NCBI RefSeq assembly: GCF_000317025.1
Contig: NC_019689.1
Location: 1,961,501-2,025,500, forward strand
Source: Pleurocapsa sp. PCC 7327
GTDB taxonomy: Bacteria; Cyanobacteriota; Cyanobacteriia; Cyanobacteriales; Microcystaceae
Reading direction: 5' to 3'
Length of the DNA stretch: 64,000 nt
A program made the translations under genes and the position numbers. Positions 19,814 through 29,146 of this stretch are shown here, piece after piece (the first letter of the stretch is position 1; every line of letters begins with the position of its first letter). The notes under the pieces were generated by a model. It saw only the letters and a list, made by a program, of their open reading frames with translations, was not told where the DNA came from and did no database searches.

Positions 19814-19904
19814 AAAACAAAATCTTAAAGCCTTTGTTCGATCAACTTAATAAAGTGGTTTTTCAAAATAGCTTTCTAAGAATTTACCACTATTGTGCCC
19901 GCTA

Positions 19905-21995
19905 TTAAAAAACCTGCCGCGATTCCAGATGTGCCTCGACTTCCTTGCGAGTTCGCCAGATAGGGCGCAATTCTCCGCGAGCATATAAAGGAAGCTGGTC
20001 GCCCACGTGGGAAGAATTCGGTTGCGTGGCATTGCCGTAGACAGTCAAGGCTTGAGCTTTAATCGGCTTGTCAAACTCGATCGCGGCAATATAGCTATCG
20101 CCTGCCACAACAGAGAAGCGTTCGTCTTTAGTCGTCGCGAGGTCGAGAACTCGGAAACTGCCTAACTCTCCGGGCGCGCCGCTAGCGGGTAAATCTTGTT
20201 TGCCGTATCGCAGCCTTACCACCTCGCCCCAGGATACATCCAGCGAACCGTAGAGGAGTTTGACTTGGGCGGCAACTCCTTCGAGGATCGCCAAAGCGTT
20301 ATTCACGTCAGCCAATCCCGTCGGGGTGCTTAAAGCCTCGTTTTCGTTCCAGGGCTTAGAAAACAACTGGGAAGGGTTCGCCGTAAGCGCCCACAAGGTA
20401 AAGAGAACTGCCCCTTTACTATCGGCATTAGTTTGTCGATCCCAGGTTTCTAGTACCTTTGCCGCTTCCAGTCCGATTGGATTTGAGAGCAACCGCGCGG
20501 CAGGAATCAAATACTCTAAAATGCGATCGGCGAGTTCCAGGCGAGAGGAGAATTTGCGAGCGAGCATTTCCTCAAAGCCGAGCTTATCGGCTTCCTCGAT
20601 CAGTTGAATGGAACGCTGGGAACGCAAAATATTACTGGCTTCCCCCAAGGAAGATGGGGCGAGATAGGATGGATAATTTTTTGGATCGAGTAGAGCAGGA
20701 AAAGTACTCGTCCAGGGCGGATCGTTGGTATTCTGCAACCAGCCGCTAGCTGGGTTGAGAAGACGGGGTAAGTCTTTGTAGTCGTGGTATTTAGACCATA
20801 ATGTCTTAGACGTATCGCCTGGGATAATTCCCTGCCAGTAATTCCAATCTCCGGTAGAGCGGATGGGAACTTCGCCGTTGAAGAGATAGAGGATTTTTCC
20901 TTGGCGATCGGCGTAGAGAATATTGAATAATGGTAGCTGTAATTGCTGCAAGGCTCCCTCAAACTGTTTGAGGTTAGTTGCCTTCGCCATCTGTAGGAGC
21001 TGCTCAAGACCGTTGGGGCGATCGAGTCCCGCAACTCGCAGGACAAAGGCTTTTTTTCCTTGTCTGGCAACTACGACTCCCTGAAGCGATCGCTCGATTT
21101 TGAGTTGCTCTTCTAGAAACTTGCCATTCTTTTGCTTAATTTTAATAGTTTGGGTTTCGCTTTCAAAAGGACGTACTTTGCCATCGAAAAGATAGCCGCC
21201 ATCTTTTAACGTGAGTTGATAGATATCCGCCCCATCGATGGGATTAACCGTCACCGTCCAGCCGAGATTGTCGTTAAAGGCGATCGCAAGAACGGGCATT
21301 CCTACCAAGGTCGCGCCATAGGCATTCATTCCTGGCGCAGATAATTGGGCTTCGTACCACAGATAAAAATCCGACCAAGGAAGGTGGGGATTTGCCAACA
21401 GCATTGCCTTGCCGCTAGCGGAACGTTCCGGCGCGATCGCCCAAGCATTAGAGCCTCCCCGTATGGGAACGGTTTTGAGCGAAGCGACTTGCTGCGGATT
21501 GGCGAGAAAATGAAAATGAATCACCCGTTGGACGTGGGCAAGCACATCGACTCCACTGACGGGCAAGACGACTTTTACGGTCTGGTCAATCTCTTGGGGA
21601 TGTTTTTGAGCATAATCGTTGATTCCAGCGGCGAAAGCGTCCAAATAGCGGCGCATTTCTTTATCTTGGGCTTCATACCATTGCTGTGCCCTAGCTGGGA
21701 TCTCCATCGTTTTAACATAGCGATCCGAAGAGAGGTACGACGCTCCCCAGTATTCGGCTGCTCGTCCCCGCGCTTGTCCGTACAATCGCAGAATCAAATT
21801 CCCGTGACTTTGGGTTTGCGCCCAACCAAATGCTTTAAAAAGACTCGCGGAATCTCTTCCATAGATGTGAGGCACTCCCCAACTATCCCAGAGAATTTCG
21901 GTTTGGCTGGTGCCGCGAACGGGTGCGTTAGCGATGATACAGACGGCTAACGTCAAGCTGATGAGTAAAAGAAAAGCCAATCGCTTTAAAAGCAT
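19905..21995 (-). CDS. Penicillin-acylase-family Ntn hydrolase
   Basis: The 696-residue precursor starts with a hydrophobic export signal (KRLAFLLLISLTLAVCIIANA). It contains the acylase alpha-chain motif DSWGVPHIYG and the nucleophile-bearing RGGSNAWAIAP at residue 182, where Ser becomes the N-terminus of the beta-chain after self-cleavage. Downstream are NPHLPWSDFYLWYEAQL and GATLVGMPVLAIAFND, typical of the family. These enzymes hydrolyse amide bonds; some cyanobacterial relatives degrade acyl-homoserine lactones. The actual substrate cannot be read from sequence. It is likely periplasmic, and length is in the normal range. Confidence 0.88.
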   Translation of the reverse strand: MLLKRLAFLLLISLTLAVCIIANAPVRGTSQTEILWDSWGVPHIYGRDSASLFKAFGWAQTQSHGNLILRLYGQARGRAAEYWGASYLSSDRYVKTMEIPARAQQWYEAQDKEMRRYLDAFAAGINDYAQKHPQEIDQTVKVVLPVSGVDVLAHVQRVIHFHFLANPQQVASLKTVPIRGGSNAWAIAPERSASGKAMLLANPHLPWSDFYLWYEAQLSAPGMNAYGATLVGMPVLAIAFNDNLGWTVTVNPIDGADIYQLTLKDGGYLFDGKVRPFESETQTIKIKQKNGKFLEEQLKIERSLQGVVVARQGKKAFVLRVAGLDRPNGLEQLLQMAKATNLKQFEGALQQLQLPLFNILYADRQGKILYLFNGEVPIRSTGDWNYWQGIIPGDTSKTLWSKYHDYKDLPRLLNPASGWLQNTNDPPWTSTFPALLDPKNYPSYLAPSSLGEASNILRSQRSIQLIEEADKLGFEEMLARKFSSRLELADRILEYLIPAARLLSNPIGLEAAKVLETWDRQTNADSKGAVLFTLWALTANPSQLFSKPWNENEALSTPTGLADVNNALAILEGVAAQVKLLYGSLDVSWGEVVRLRYGKQDLPASGAPGELGSFRVLDLATTKDERFSVVAGDSYIAAIEFDKPIKAQALTVYGNATQPNSSHVGDQLPLYARGELRPIWRTRKEVEAHLESRQVF

Positions 21996-22281
21996 TCGAT
22001 TCGGTCTTGATTAATTGCTCAACCAATAATGATAGGCCCGATCGATCGCATTAGACTTTGAACCAAATCAAGCCAAAAATTGTTTTATCTATCTCGATTC
22101 AGAACTCTTGAGATGCCGCAGACAAGGGAGAGAGCTACAAAAAAAGAAAGATAAATAAAAAAGAGGGTATAATGGCTGTTTTATGCTCCTTACCTACTTG
22201 GTTTTGACGTCTATAGCAAGTCAGGAGCGAAATGGTTGCGATTATTGATATTGAGGGAACCATTGCTTATTATCATGCCCC

Positions 22282-23460
22282 ATGCCCTATCTTAAAGAGT
22301 GTGACCCAGCAGCAGTAAATCTCATGAATAAGGTCGCAGAAGAATTAGAACGGTTTTGGCGATCTCGCTTGTTGAAAGACCAACCCGAACAAACTCAACG
22401 AGAGCGAGACAGTATTATTAACTGGTTACTGGGAGAAGATCGGGCAGGAGTTGAAGACTTTTCGCCAGAGCGATTGGCGATCGCGCGGCAAGGGATGGAC
22501 TATCGCTATCGGATCTTGTGCCAGCGCTATCTAAACGTTCACCCAACAAAAGCCTATCGCAACCTCATCAATCGTTTGGGTTCGATCGTCATGCTGCGCA
22601 ATAAAATTCGCACCTGGGTTGCCCTCAGTCGCGATCGCCAAAGGGCGGTTAATGATGTTCTCCAAGAAGTGATTCAGGAGATGCTCAATAGCGATCGCTA
22701 CATTCAAGGACAAATTGCTTGGATTGCTCGATGTACGAAGAACGAAAGGTTACGCAACAGTTTACTCCTGACTAGCATTGAAGAATATTGCCTGCGCCCC
22801 GTTCGCAACCAGCCTTTGTTAGTCTATCGCTTTGTCAATTATCTGCGCCGCACCCAAAGGGGAGGAATGACCCAAGTCCCTCAAAAAGAGATGGTGCGCT
22901 TGATTTCTGAAGAAATTAATTCTGATGAATCGGATGCTTCCGTCAGCTTGCTAGATGCGAGAGCGATCGCCGAGTACCAAGAAACCCAAACCTGGGAAGA
23001 AAAGCAAGTTTTGCGCCACAGAGTCCAACAAGAATTTGAAGCCCATTTAGCCGAAAAAGTCGGTCAGGAGGCGGTGCAGTGGCTGAGGCTCTATCTTCAG
23101 GGACGTTCTCAAGAAGCGATCGCCCAGAGTTTAAATTTGCCCATCAAGCAAGTCTATCGCTTGCGCGAAAAAATCGGCTATCATGCCATTCGCGTCTTTG
23201 CCATGAAGGGAAATCCCGAATTGGTCGCCAATTGGCTCGAAATCTCTCCTAGAGAGCATAATCTGGGACTAACGCCCAAACAGTGGGAAATGTTTTGGCA
23301 GCAATTAACTCCTATCCAGCGCCAAATCGTCGAACAGATGAAAGTAGGACAAGGTCTGGACGCGATCGCCCAAGAATTAGGCTGGAAAAAAAGTCAATTG
23401 TTCGGCGAATGGAGCAAGCTTTATCTCATGGCTCAAGAATTACGCGGCGATTCTTCTTAA
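22282..23460 (+). CDS. HetZ-like cyanobacterial regulatory protein
   Basis: The 392-residue protein is basic and helical, with DNA-binding-like segments: a central RLRNSLLLTSIEEYCLRPVR, then QEAIAQSLNLPIKQVYRLREK (helix-turn-helix-like). It ends in a region with a second helical hairpin, VGQGLDAIAQELGWKKSQLF. The overall pattern and the NLGLTPKQWEMFWQQL segment resemble the HetZ-related family as I recall it. HetZ acts in heterocyst development, but related proteins occur in non-heterocystous cyanobacteria, so no developmental role is claimed here. Family call is moderate. Confidence 0.55.
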   Translation: MPYLKECDPAAVNLMNKVAEELERFWRSRLLKDQPEQTQRERDSIINWLLGEDRAGVEDFSPERLAIARQGMDYRYRILCQRYLNVHPTKAYRNLINRLGSIVMLRNKIRTWVALSRDRQRAVNDVLQEVIQEMLNSDRYIQGQIAWIARCTKNERLRNSLLLTSIEEYCLRPVRNQPLLVYRFVNYLRRTQRGGMTQVPQKEMVRLISEEINSDESDASVSLLDARAIAEYQETQTWEEKQVLRHRVQQEFEAHLAEKVGQEAVQWLRLYLQGRSQEAIAQSLNLPIKQVYRLREKIGYHAIRVFAMKGNPELVANWLEISPREHNLGLTPKQWEMFWQQLTPIQRQIVEQMKVGQGLDAIAQELGWKKSQLFGEWSKLYLMAQELRGDSS

Positions 23461-23591
23461 CGTTTTTTCTCAAAGGGGATGGCTATTGTACAAAAGTCAA
23501 GACAAATAGGGCGATCGCTTTGTTATCTAGAGCGATCGCTAATATACAATCGATAGCATAACAATATTTTGTATTCCTCCTTATCTGTCAG

Positions 23592-24938
23592 ATGATGGAA
23601 GAGTCCAGCCATCAGCCCTTTCTCAAACAGGTCTCTCAAATCGTTCCAGGTACTAGACCGATTTTCTATCAACTCTCTGGCAGTCAATCCATCGTTATCG
23701 GCAGAGAATCAGATTGTCAGGTGATTCTGGATTCTACTCACTATCAAGGAGTTTCTCGACGGCACGCCAAGATTAGCCCGGCAGGATTTGGCTCGTTAAG
23801 CGAACCTACTAGCTGGCAGATTTGTGACTTAGGAAGCTCTAACGGCACTTACATAAACGGTCAACGCCTCTATCAATGTCAGACTCTCAAAGCAGGCGAT
23901 CTCATCAAACTCGGTCACCAAGGACCGGAATTTCTCTTCGAGTCTCAAACCCATTCGGCAAAGACGAATACTGGCATACCGATTCGAGGGCGATTAGGTA
24001 CCGACCTTAGTTTAACTCAACTCATCCCGATCGTTTCCACCCAAAGCGATCTGCGCTGGCGAGAGCTAATGATTCCGGGTGCGGTCACAGTTTTTTTTGT
24101 CGTTCTGATGTTCAATTATGTCGGCACGAATCCTGCTGCGTTTATGTGGCTGTTGGGAGTGTTTTTGGCTAGTGCCTGTTACTATGTCATCGATCGGCTT
24201 TGCGGTCGTCACAAAGCTTGGTGGGCGATCGTTGCTACAGCGATCGCCACGATTATTTTCAATTTAACCCTGTTTAATTTATTTGCCCACGTCTTCCGCT
24301 ATATTCTGCCTGGAAATATCGAAGAGTTATCTGCGCTGCGCCAACAAGGTGAAGCCATCAATCCGATTGATTGGTTCGTCAGAATGTTTTTTGGGGCGGG
24401 ATTGCTAGAGGAATTCACCAAATCTTTGCCCGTGTTTGCCTTTTATCTCATTGGTCGTCAGTTGCGCTCTCCACTGCGAGAGCGGGTTGGCGTGTGGGAA
24501 CCACTAGATGGGATTTTGTTAGGGGCTGCCTCTGGGATTGGCTTTACTCTCGATGAAACCCTCGGACAGTATGTACAAATGGCAATACAACGGGGAGGGG
24601 AACTAGCTGGACTGCAACTGCTCATTCCGCGAATCTTGGGAGCGATCGCGGTTCACGTCGCCTATAGCGGCTATTTCGGCTATTTTATCGGCTTGAGCGC
24701 CCTTAAGCCAAGCAAGCGCTGGCAACTTCTCGCAATCGGCTATCTGAGTTCATCCTTTCTCCACACGCTCTGGAACTCAGCCGATATCCTCAGTCAAAAT
24801 GCCCTCATGAATAGCGTTCTACAATGTGCGGCAGGGGTTCTCGCCTATGCTTTTCTCATCTCAGCTATCCTCAAAGCCCGCCAAATTTCTGCCACTCGCG
24901 CCCAGGATTTACCCACTCGCTTGGGTTCGTCTAATTAA
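23592..24938 (+). CDS. FHA domain fused to PrsW-family intramembrane protease
   Basis: Residues 1-115 form a forkhead-associated domain: the phosphothreonine-binding residues are visible in VIGRESDCQV, SRRHAKI, and DLGSSNGTYING. After a linker come at least eight hydrophobic segments carrying PrsW features: GAGLLEEFTKSLPVFAFYL, ASGIGFTLDETLGQYV, and HVAYSGYFGYFIG. PrsW relatives cleave membrane-embedded anti-sigma factors, with catalytic acidic residues in the E(E)xxK, FxxxE and HxxxD-type motifs. The FHA fusion suggests phosphorylation-dependent recruitment. No anti-sigma gene is adjacent, so the substrate is unknown. Length and start (ATG 23592; a second ATG follows directly) are ordinary. 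Confidence 0.85.
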   Translation: MMEESSHQPFLKQVSQIVPGTRPIFYQLSGSQSIVIGRESDCQVILDSTHYQGVSRRHAKISPAGFGSLSEPTSWQICDLGSSNGTYINGQRLYQCQTLKAGDLIKLGHQGPEFLFESQTHSAKTNTGIPIRGRLGTDLSLTQLIPIVSTQSDLRWRELMIPGAVTVFFVVLMFNYVGTNPAAFMWLLGVFLASACYYVIDRLCGRHKAWWAIVATAIATIIFNLTLFNLFAHVFRYILPGNIEELSALRQQGEAINPIDWFVRMFFGAGLLEEFTKSLPVFAFYLIGRQLRSPLRERVGVWEPLDGILLGAASGIGFTLDETLGQYVQMAIQRGGELAGLQLLIPRILGAIAVHVAYSGYFGYFIGLSALKPSKRWQLLAIGYLSSSFLHTLWNSADILSQNALMNSVLQCAAGVLAYAFLISAILKARQISATRAQDLPTRLGSSN

Positions 24939-24966
24939 GCAGAGTGACAAATGACAAAGGACAAAT

Positions 24967-27705
24967 TCATCGATCCTCTCGCAATCGCAGTCGCACTGCA
25001 ACTACATCTGGATCTTCTGTGGGATGACGCTCGAAGCCCAGGCTTTTAGCCAGAGCGAGCATGGCAACATTATCAGCCAAGATTTCTCCTACCAGCTCTT
25101 TTATGCCCTTGTCTCGGCAATAACGAATCATTTTTTCGAGTAGAGCGCGTCCCATTCCCTGACGCTTCAAATCGGATCGCACGATGATGGCAAACTCGGC
25201 GGATTGGTTGTCGGGATCGGCGATCGCGCGTACTACGCCCAGCGTTTCTGGATGGTTTTGGTCGTCGGCATTTGTAGCAATAAACGCCATCTCGCGATCG
25301 TAGTCAATTTGGGTAAAACGAGCCATCTCCGAGTGAGGAAATCGCTTTACCAATCTGAAGAAACGGAAGCGGATATCTTCGGGGCTAAAGTGCTCAAAGA
25401 GTTCGTAATGAGCTGGTTCGTCTTCGGGACGGATTGGGCGAATCAGCAGCTTGCGACCCGACCGGAGAACGACGTATTCTTCTAACTCGCGCGGGTAAGG
25501 ACGGATGGCGAGACGAGCCGAACCCGGCATCGTTGCAGATTTGATAGCAATGCAGGCATCTAGAGCAATAACTCCCTGCTCGTCCGCCAGGAGCGGATTG
25601 ATATCTAGCTCGACAATTTCAGGAATATCGACGATGAGCTGAGAGATCTGAATCAGCGTCAGGCGAATAGCATCGAGATTGGCTGTTGCGCGATCGCGAT
25701 TTTCTCGAAGCAACCGCGCGATGCGAGTCCGGGAGAGCAACTCGTCGGCTAAGGTCGCGTTCAAGGGCGGCAATCCTACCGCGCGATCGTTGAGTGCCTC
25801 TGCCGCTTTACCCCCTTGACCGAACAAGATAACTGGACCAAAGATAATATCTGTGCTAACGCCGACAGTCAGCTCGTAAGCATTGGGACGGCGAATCATC
25901 GATTGCACGGCAAAGCCAGCGATGCTAGCTCCCGGACGCAGTTCTGCCACGCGCGATCGCATAGTTTCGGCAGCTAGCCGCAGTACTTCGGGATTGTCTA
26001 AATTCAATGCCACGCCCCCTACCTCAGATTTATGGGCAATCTCAGGCGAGATAATTTTGAGCGCTACCGGATAGCCGATTGCCTCCGCCACGCGCAGTGC
26101 CTCTTCGACAGTCGCTGCTACCCGCGTCTCGACAATCGGAATCCCGTAGGCTGCCAGTACGGCTTTTGATTCGGGTTCGCTCAGCATTCTGCGCCCCTCA
26201 GCCAAGGCTTGCCGAACGATGCGCCGTGCAGTTGCCGTTATGGGGGTAAACTCAGTTGGAATCGATGGCGGCGTTTCCATAAGCATTTCTTGATTGTGGC
26301 GATGGCGAACCAGATGCAAGAAAGCTCGTACCCCTTCATCGGGGGTGTCATAGGTCGGAATGCCTGCTACGATGCAATGAACGCGAGCTATCATAGCAGA
26401 TTCCGCGCCCATCCAAACGGTGAGTACCTGGGATTTTTTCGAGCGAATCGCCTCTACTATCGCTTTTGCTGTTTCTTCGCTGGGGGCGATCGCAGTCGGC
26501 ACGTGTATCGCTAAGATGGTATCTATTTCGGGAGCTTGCATGAGAATGTCGAGCGCCTGAGCGTAGCGATCGCTATCCACCTGTGCACTTAGATCGACTG
26601 GATTGCCAGGAGACCACGCGACAGGTAGCTCTGCCTTGAGTTTCTCGACAGTCTCCTCAGACAGCTCGGCTAGTTGCCCGCCTCCTAAGATTAAAGAATC
26701 CGTCGCCATGACTCCCGATCCCCTACCATTACTTAAGATTGCCAAACGATCTCCCCTAAAAGATCGCAGACGGGCTAGTGTTTCTACTGCTTCAAACAGT
26801 TCTTTAATATCAAATACTCGCAGCATTCCGGCTCGGCGAATGGCTGCATCATAAACGGCATCAATGTCTGCCATCGCTCCCGCATGGGGGGTAGCGGCTC
26901 GCGCTGGTTCTGTCAACCGTCCTGCCTTGAGTACCAGCACGGGCTTGTTGCGGGCTGCACCTCTGGCTGCCGACATGAAGCGCCGTGCCGAGCGGATGGC
27001 TTCGACGTACAGGAGGATTGCTCGCGTGCCGGGGTCGCTGCCTAGATAATCCAGTACATCTGCGCAGTTAACGTCTACACTATCTCCCAGAGAGATAAAG
27101 TGAGAAAAACCAATCCGCCGAAATTTTGCCCAGTCCAGCACAGCCGTGCAAATCGCTCTCGACTGAGACACAAAGGCGATTTCTCCAGCTAGCGCGTTTA
27201 GGTGAGCCATGCTAGCATTGAGACCGATCTTAGGCACGAGAAGACCGAGGCTGTGGAAACCGAGTAAGCGCAAATTATAGGGTCGCGCCGCATCGAGCAT
27301 TGCCTGCTTGAGAGAATCCCCTGCTGAGTCAGCTTGCCTGTCGCTTCCATCTGTAATGACTACTGCCGCCTTGGTTCCGCGATCGCCTAGTTCTGATATG
27401 ATTTCGGGGACTGTTGCTGAGGGCGCGCAGATGAGTGCCAAGTCTGGAGTCAGGGGAAGGCTGGCAATGTTGGGATAGCAAAGCACTCCTGCTACGGCGT
27501 TGTATTCTGGATTGACTGGCAAGATTGGACCGCAGAAGCCCCCGCCTAAAAGGTTTTGCATCACCAGTGACCCAAGGCTGGGAGGGCGAGGCGAGGCTCC
27601 GATTACAGCCACCGACTCCGGTTCAAAAAGATATTCTAGGTTTTTCAGGCTCACTGCTTTAGCCTCTACCAACGAGAACCGATTGTCATCGTGAATTACC
27701 CACAC
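24967..27705 (-). CDS. NDP-forming acyl-CoA synthetase fused to GNAT acetyltransferase
   Basis: The N-terminal two thirds match ADP-forming acetyl-CoA synthetases: a CoA-binding start (SVAVIGASPRPPSLGSLVMQNLL), a succinyl-CoA-ligase-like domain and an ATP-grasp part (ALKIISPEIAHKSEVGGV). The C-terminal about 170 residues are a GNAT domain: DEPAHYELFEHFSPEDIRFRFF and VRSDLKRQGMGRALLEKMIRY. This resembles Pat/YfiQ-type protein acetyltransferases. The ATG at 27705 lies inside the IS right-end hairpin, so the native start is more likely GTG 27651, preceded by GAGG 8 nt upstream, giving about 894 residues. It may acetylate proteins in response to energy state; substrates are unknown. Confidence 0.85.
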   Translation of the reverse strand: MWVIHDDNRFSLVEAKAVSLKNLEYLFEPESVAVIGASPRPPSLGSLVMQNLLGGGFCGPILPVNPEYNAVAGVLCYPNIASLPLTPDLALICAPSATVPEIISELGDRGTKAAVVITDGSDRQADSAGDSLKQAMLDAARPYNLRLLGFHSLGLLVPKIGLNASMAHLNALAGEIAFVSQSRAICTAVLDWAKFRRIGFSHFISLGDSVDVNCADVLDYLGSDPGTRAILLYVEAIRSARRFMSAARGAARNKPVLVLKAGRLTEPARAATPHAGAMADIDAVYDAAIRRAGMLRVFDIKELFEAVETLARLRSFRGDRLAILSNGRGSGVMATDSLILGGGQLAELSEETVEKLKAELPVAWSPGNPVDLSAQVDSDRYAQALDILMQAPEIDTILAIHVPTAIAPSEETAKAIVEAIRSKKSQVLTVWMGAESAMIARVHCIVAGIPTYDTPDEGVRAFLHLVRHRHNQEMLMETPPSIPTEFTPITATARRIVRQALAEGRRMLSEPESKAVLAAYGIPIVETRVAATVEEALRVAEAIGYPVALKIISPEIAHKSEVGGVALNLDNPEVLRLAAETMRSRVAELRPGASIAGFAVQSMIRRPNAYELTVGVSTDIIFGPVILFGQGGKAAEALNDRAVGLPPLNATLADELLSRTRIARLLRENRDRATANLDAIRLTLIQISQLIVDIPEIVELDINPLLADEQGVIALDACIAIKSATMPGSARLAIRPYPRELEEYVVLRSGRKLLIRPIRPEDEPAHYELFEHFSPEDIRFRFFRLVKRFPHSEMARFTQIDYDREMAFIATNADDQNHPETLGVVRAIADPDNQSAEFAIIVRSDLKRQGMGRALLEKMIRYCRDKGIKELVGEILADNVAMLALAKSLGFERHPTEDPDVVAVRLRLREDR

Positions 27706-27727
27706 TAAGCTGACGCTATAGTGTGGG
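27699..27727. repeat. IS right-end hairpin
   Basis: A perfect 9-bp inverted repeat CCCACACTA/TAGTGTGGG with an 11-nt loop marks the right end of the tnpB element. It contains the tnpB stop codon and the ATG at 27705 of the neighbouring acyl-CoA synthetase frame. In this family the omega RNA guide scaffold usually ends at this point. Confidence 0.75.
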
Positions 27728-28919
27728 CTTCTGAGTTCACAGGGGAATGCCTCAAAACAGACTTACGTCCACCCTTCGGTCTTACTTCCCCTCCCTCAGC
27801 AGCAGTCCTGATTCCCAAGACCGATAGCTGTCTGATGCCTTCTGCCCTTATGTTTTTGGCTGCGTTCTCATCTCTATCATGATGTGTGCCACAACTCGGA
27901 CAAATCCATTCTCTTATCTCCAATGGCATCTCAACCATCTGATAAAGACACTCAGAGCAGGTTTTAGAACTAGGAAAAAACCTATCAATTTCTAACAACA
28001 AACCACCCTTATCTTTGAGCTTATAGTCTAGAAAATTGACAAACATTCCCCAACTGACATCGGATATGGCTTTAGCTAGACTTCTCAGACGAACCATACC
28101 CTTGATATTTAGATTTTCAACGACTACTACCTGATTATCATCGACGATTTTTCTCGATAATTTATGTAGAAAGTCTCGACGGGCATTGCTAATGCGTTCG
28201 CGAACTCTAGCAACTAATTTTTTGGCTTTATCTCTTGACTTACTTCCCTTCTTTTTACGAGCTAGTAAGAGCTGTTTTCTAGCTAAGTTTTTTTCATGTT
28301 TTTTTATATGTCTAGGGTTGTTGTATTTGGATGTTTTACTACCGTCGTGAGTAATAGCAAAATCTTTTACTCCTAAATCAATCCCAATTACCTTACCCGT
28401 TACAACAACTTTAGGGGTTTCTTGTTTGGTATCAAATAACAACGAAGCATAGTATTTCCCTGTCGGTGTTTTAGTAAGAGTAACGGTTTTCAAATCTCCC
28501 TCAAATAATCGATGAATAGAAGCTTTTACTACACCAACTTGTGGGACTTTGATCCCACTATCAATTACCTGACAGTTTTGAGGATATTGCGCTGATTGTT
28601 TATCATGATAGGATTTGAAACGTGGGTACTTTGCTCTTTTCTCAAAAAAGTTTTTGAAAGCTTTAGTTAGGTTTAAAGTAGTTGATTGCAAAACTTGAGA
28701 ATAACATTCTCCTAACCATGCAGTATCCTCTGATTTTTTTAGCTCCCTTAGAACTTTATTGAGAGCTATTTGAGTCAAACCTTTTCCTGTTTCTTTATAT
28801 GTCTCATTGCATAAATTTAAAGCATAATTCCACCACCAACGAGCCGCACCCATGATTTGACCTAGTTTTTGGGATTGCTCTGAAGTTGGGTAAATTCTGA
28901 CTTTGATGGCTTTATACAA
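27705..28919 (-). CDS. tnpB: TnpB RNA-guided nuclease of an IS605-type element
   Basis: The 404-residue protein has an N-terminal HTH/WED-like part (MYKAIKVRIYPTSEQSQKLG) and a complete RuvC domain: Asp in GIDLGVKDFA, Glu in VVVENLNIKGM, and Asp in HHDRDENAAKNI. A zinc ribbon, CSEC...CPSC, lies between the last two motifs. All active-site residues are present, so it appears intact. TnpB uses an RNA (omega RNA) that normally overlaps its own 3' end and the element's right end, here about 27690-27950. It is not itself the transposase. The stop codon lies inside the right-end hairpin. Confidence 0.92.
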   Translation of the reverse strand: MYKAIKVRIYPTSEQSQKLGQIMGAARWWWNYALNLCNETYKETGKGLTQIALNKVLRELKKSEDTAWLGECYSQVLQSTTLNLTKAFKNFFEKRAKYPRFKSYHDKQSAQYPQNCQVIDSGIKVPQVGVVKASIHRLFEGDLKTVTLTKTPTGKYYASLLFDTKQETPKVVVTGKVIGIDLGVKDFAITHDGSKTSKYNNPRHIKKHEKNLARKQLLLARKKKGSKSRDKAKKLVARVRERISNARRDFLHKLSRKIVDDNQVVVVENLNIKGMVRLRSLAKAISDVSWGMFVNFLDYKLKDKGGLLLEIDRFFPSSKTCSECLYQMVEMPLEIREWICPSCGTHHDRDENAAKNIRAEGIRQLSVLGIRTAAEGGEVRPKGGRKSVLRHSPVNSEAHTIASA

Positions 28920-28971
28920 GGTTTTCAGGCAAATTGTGGTTTATGGTAAAAGCATAGCACAAAAAAGCGGA

Positions 28972-29004
28972 TGCGACCGACCTGCCGTAAAACGACGGGT
29001 CGCA
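28972..29004. repeat. IS left-end hairpin
   Basis: A 7-bp inverted repeat TGCGACC/GGTCGCA with a weaker inner stem lies about 55 bp upstream of the tnpB start, where the left-end hairpin of an IS200/IS605 element is expected. It defines the other edge of the element only approximately. Confidence 0.6.
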
Positions 29005-29146
29005 CGTGCACCTTACAAATCTTCCTAAAATTTTTTGAAAGTTATTAGAAATTATTAGCAATAGTAGTACAATACCTGATGCGGAAGCGATCGGCTATCT
29101 GCACAAGCATCTATATCGGAGCGAATAAAGGAGAAGGCTAAAAAAC

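Larger units (their letters stand above)
27690..29010 (-). mobile_element. IS200/IS605-type element with tnpB only
   Basis: The element is bounded by subterminal hairpins at its ends (27699-27727 and 28972-29004) and contains a single tnpB gene; no TnpA (Y1 transposase) gene is present. The exact borders are estimated from the hairpins. Such tnpB-only elements (IS1341-like) depend on a TnpA supplied elsewhere. It separates the acyl-CoA synthetase gene from the iron-uptake genes. Confidence 0.8.
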
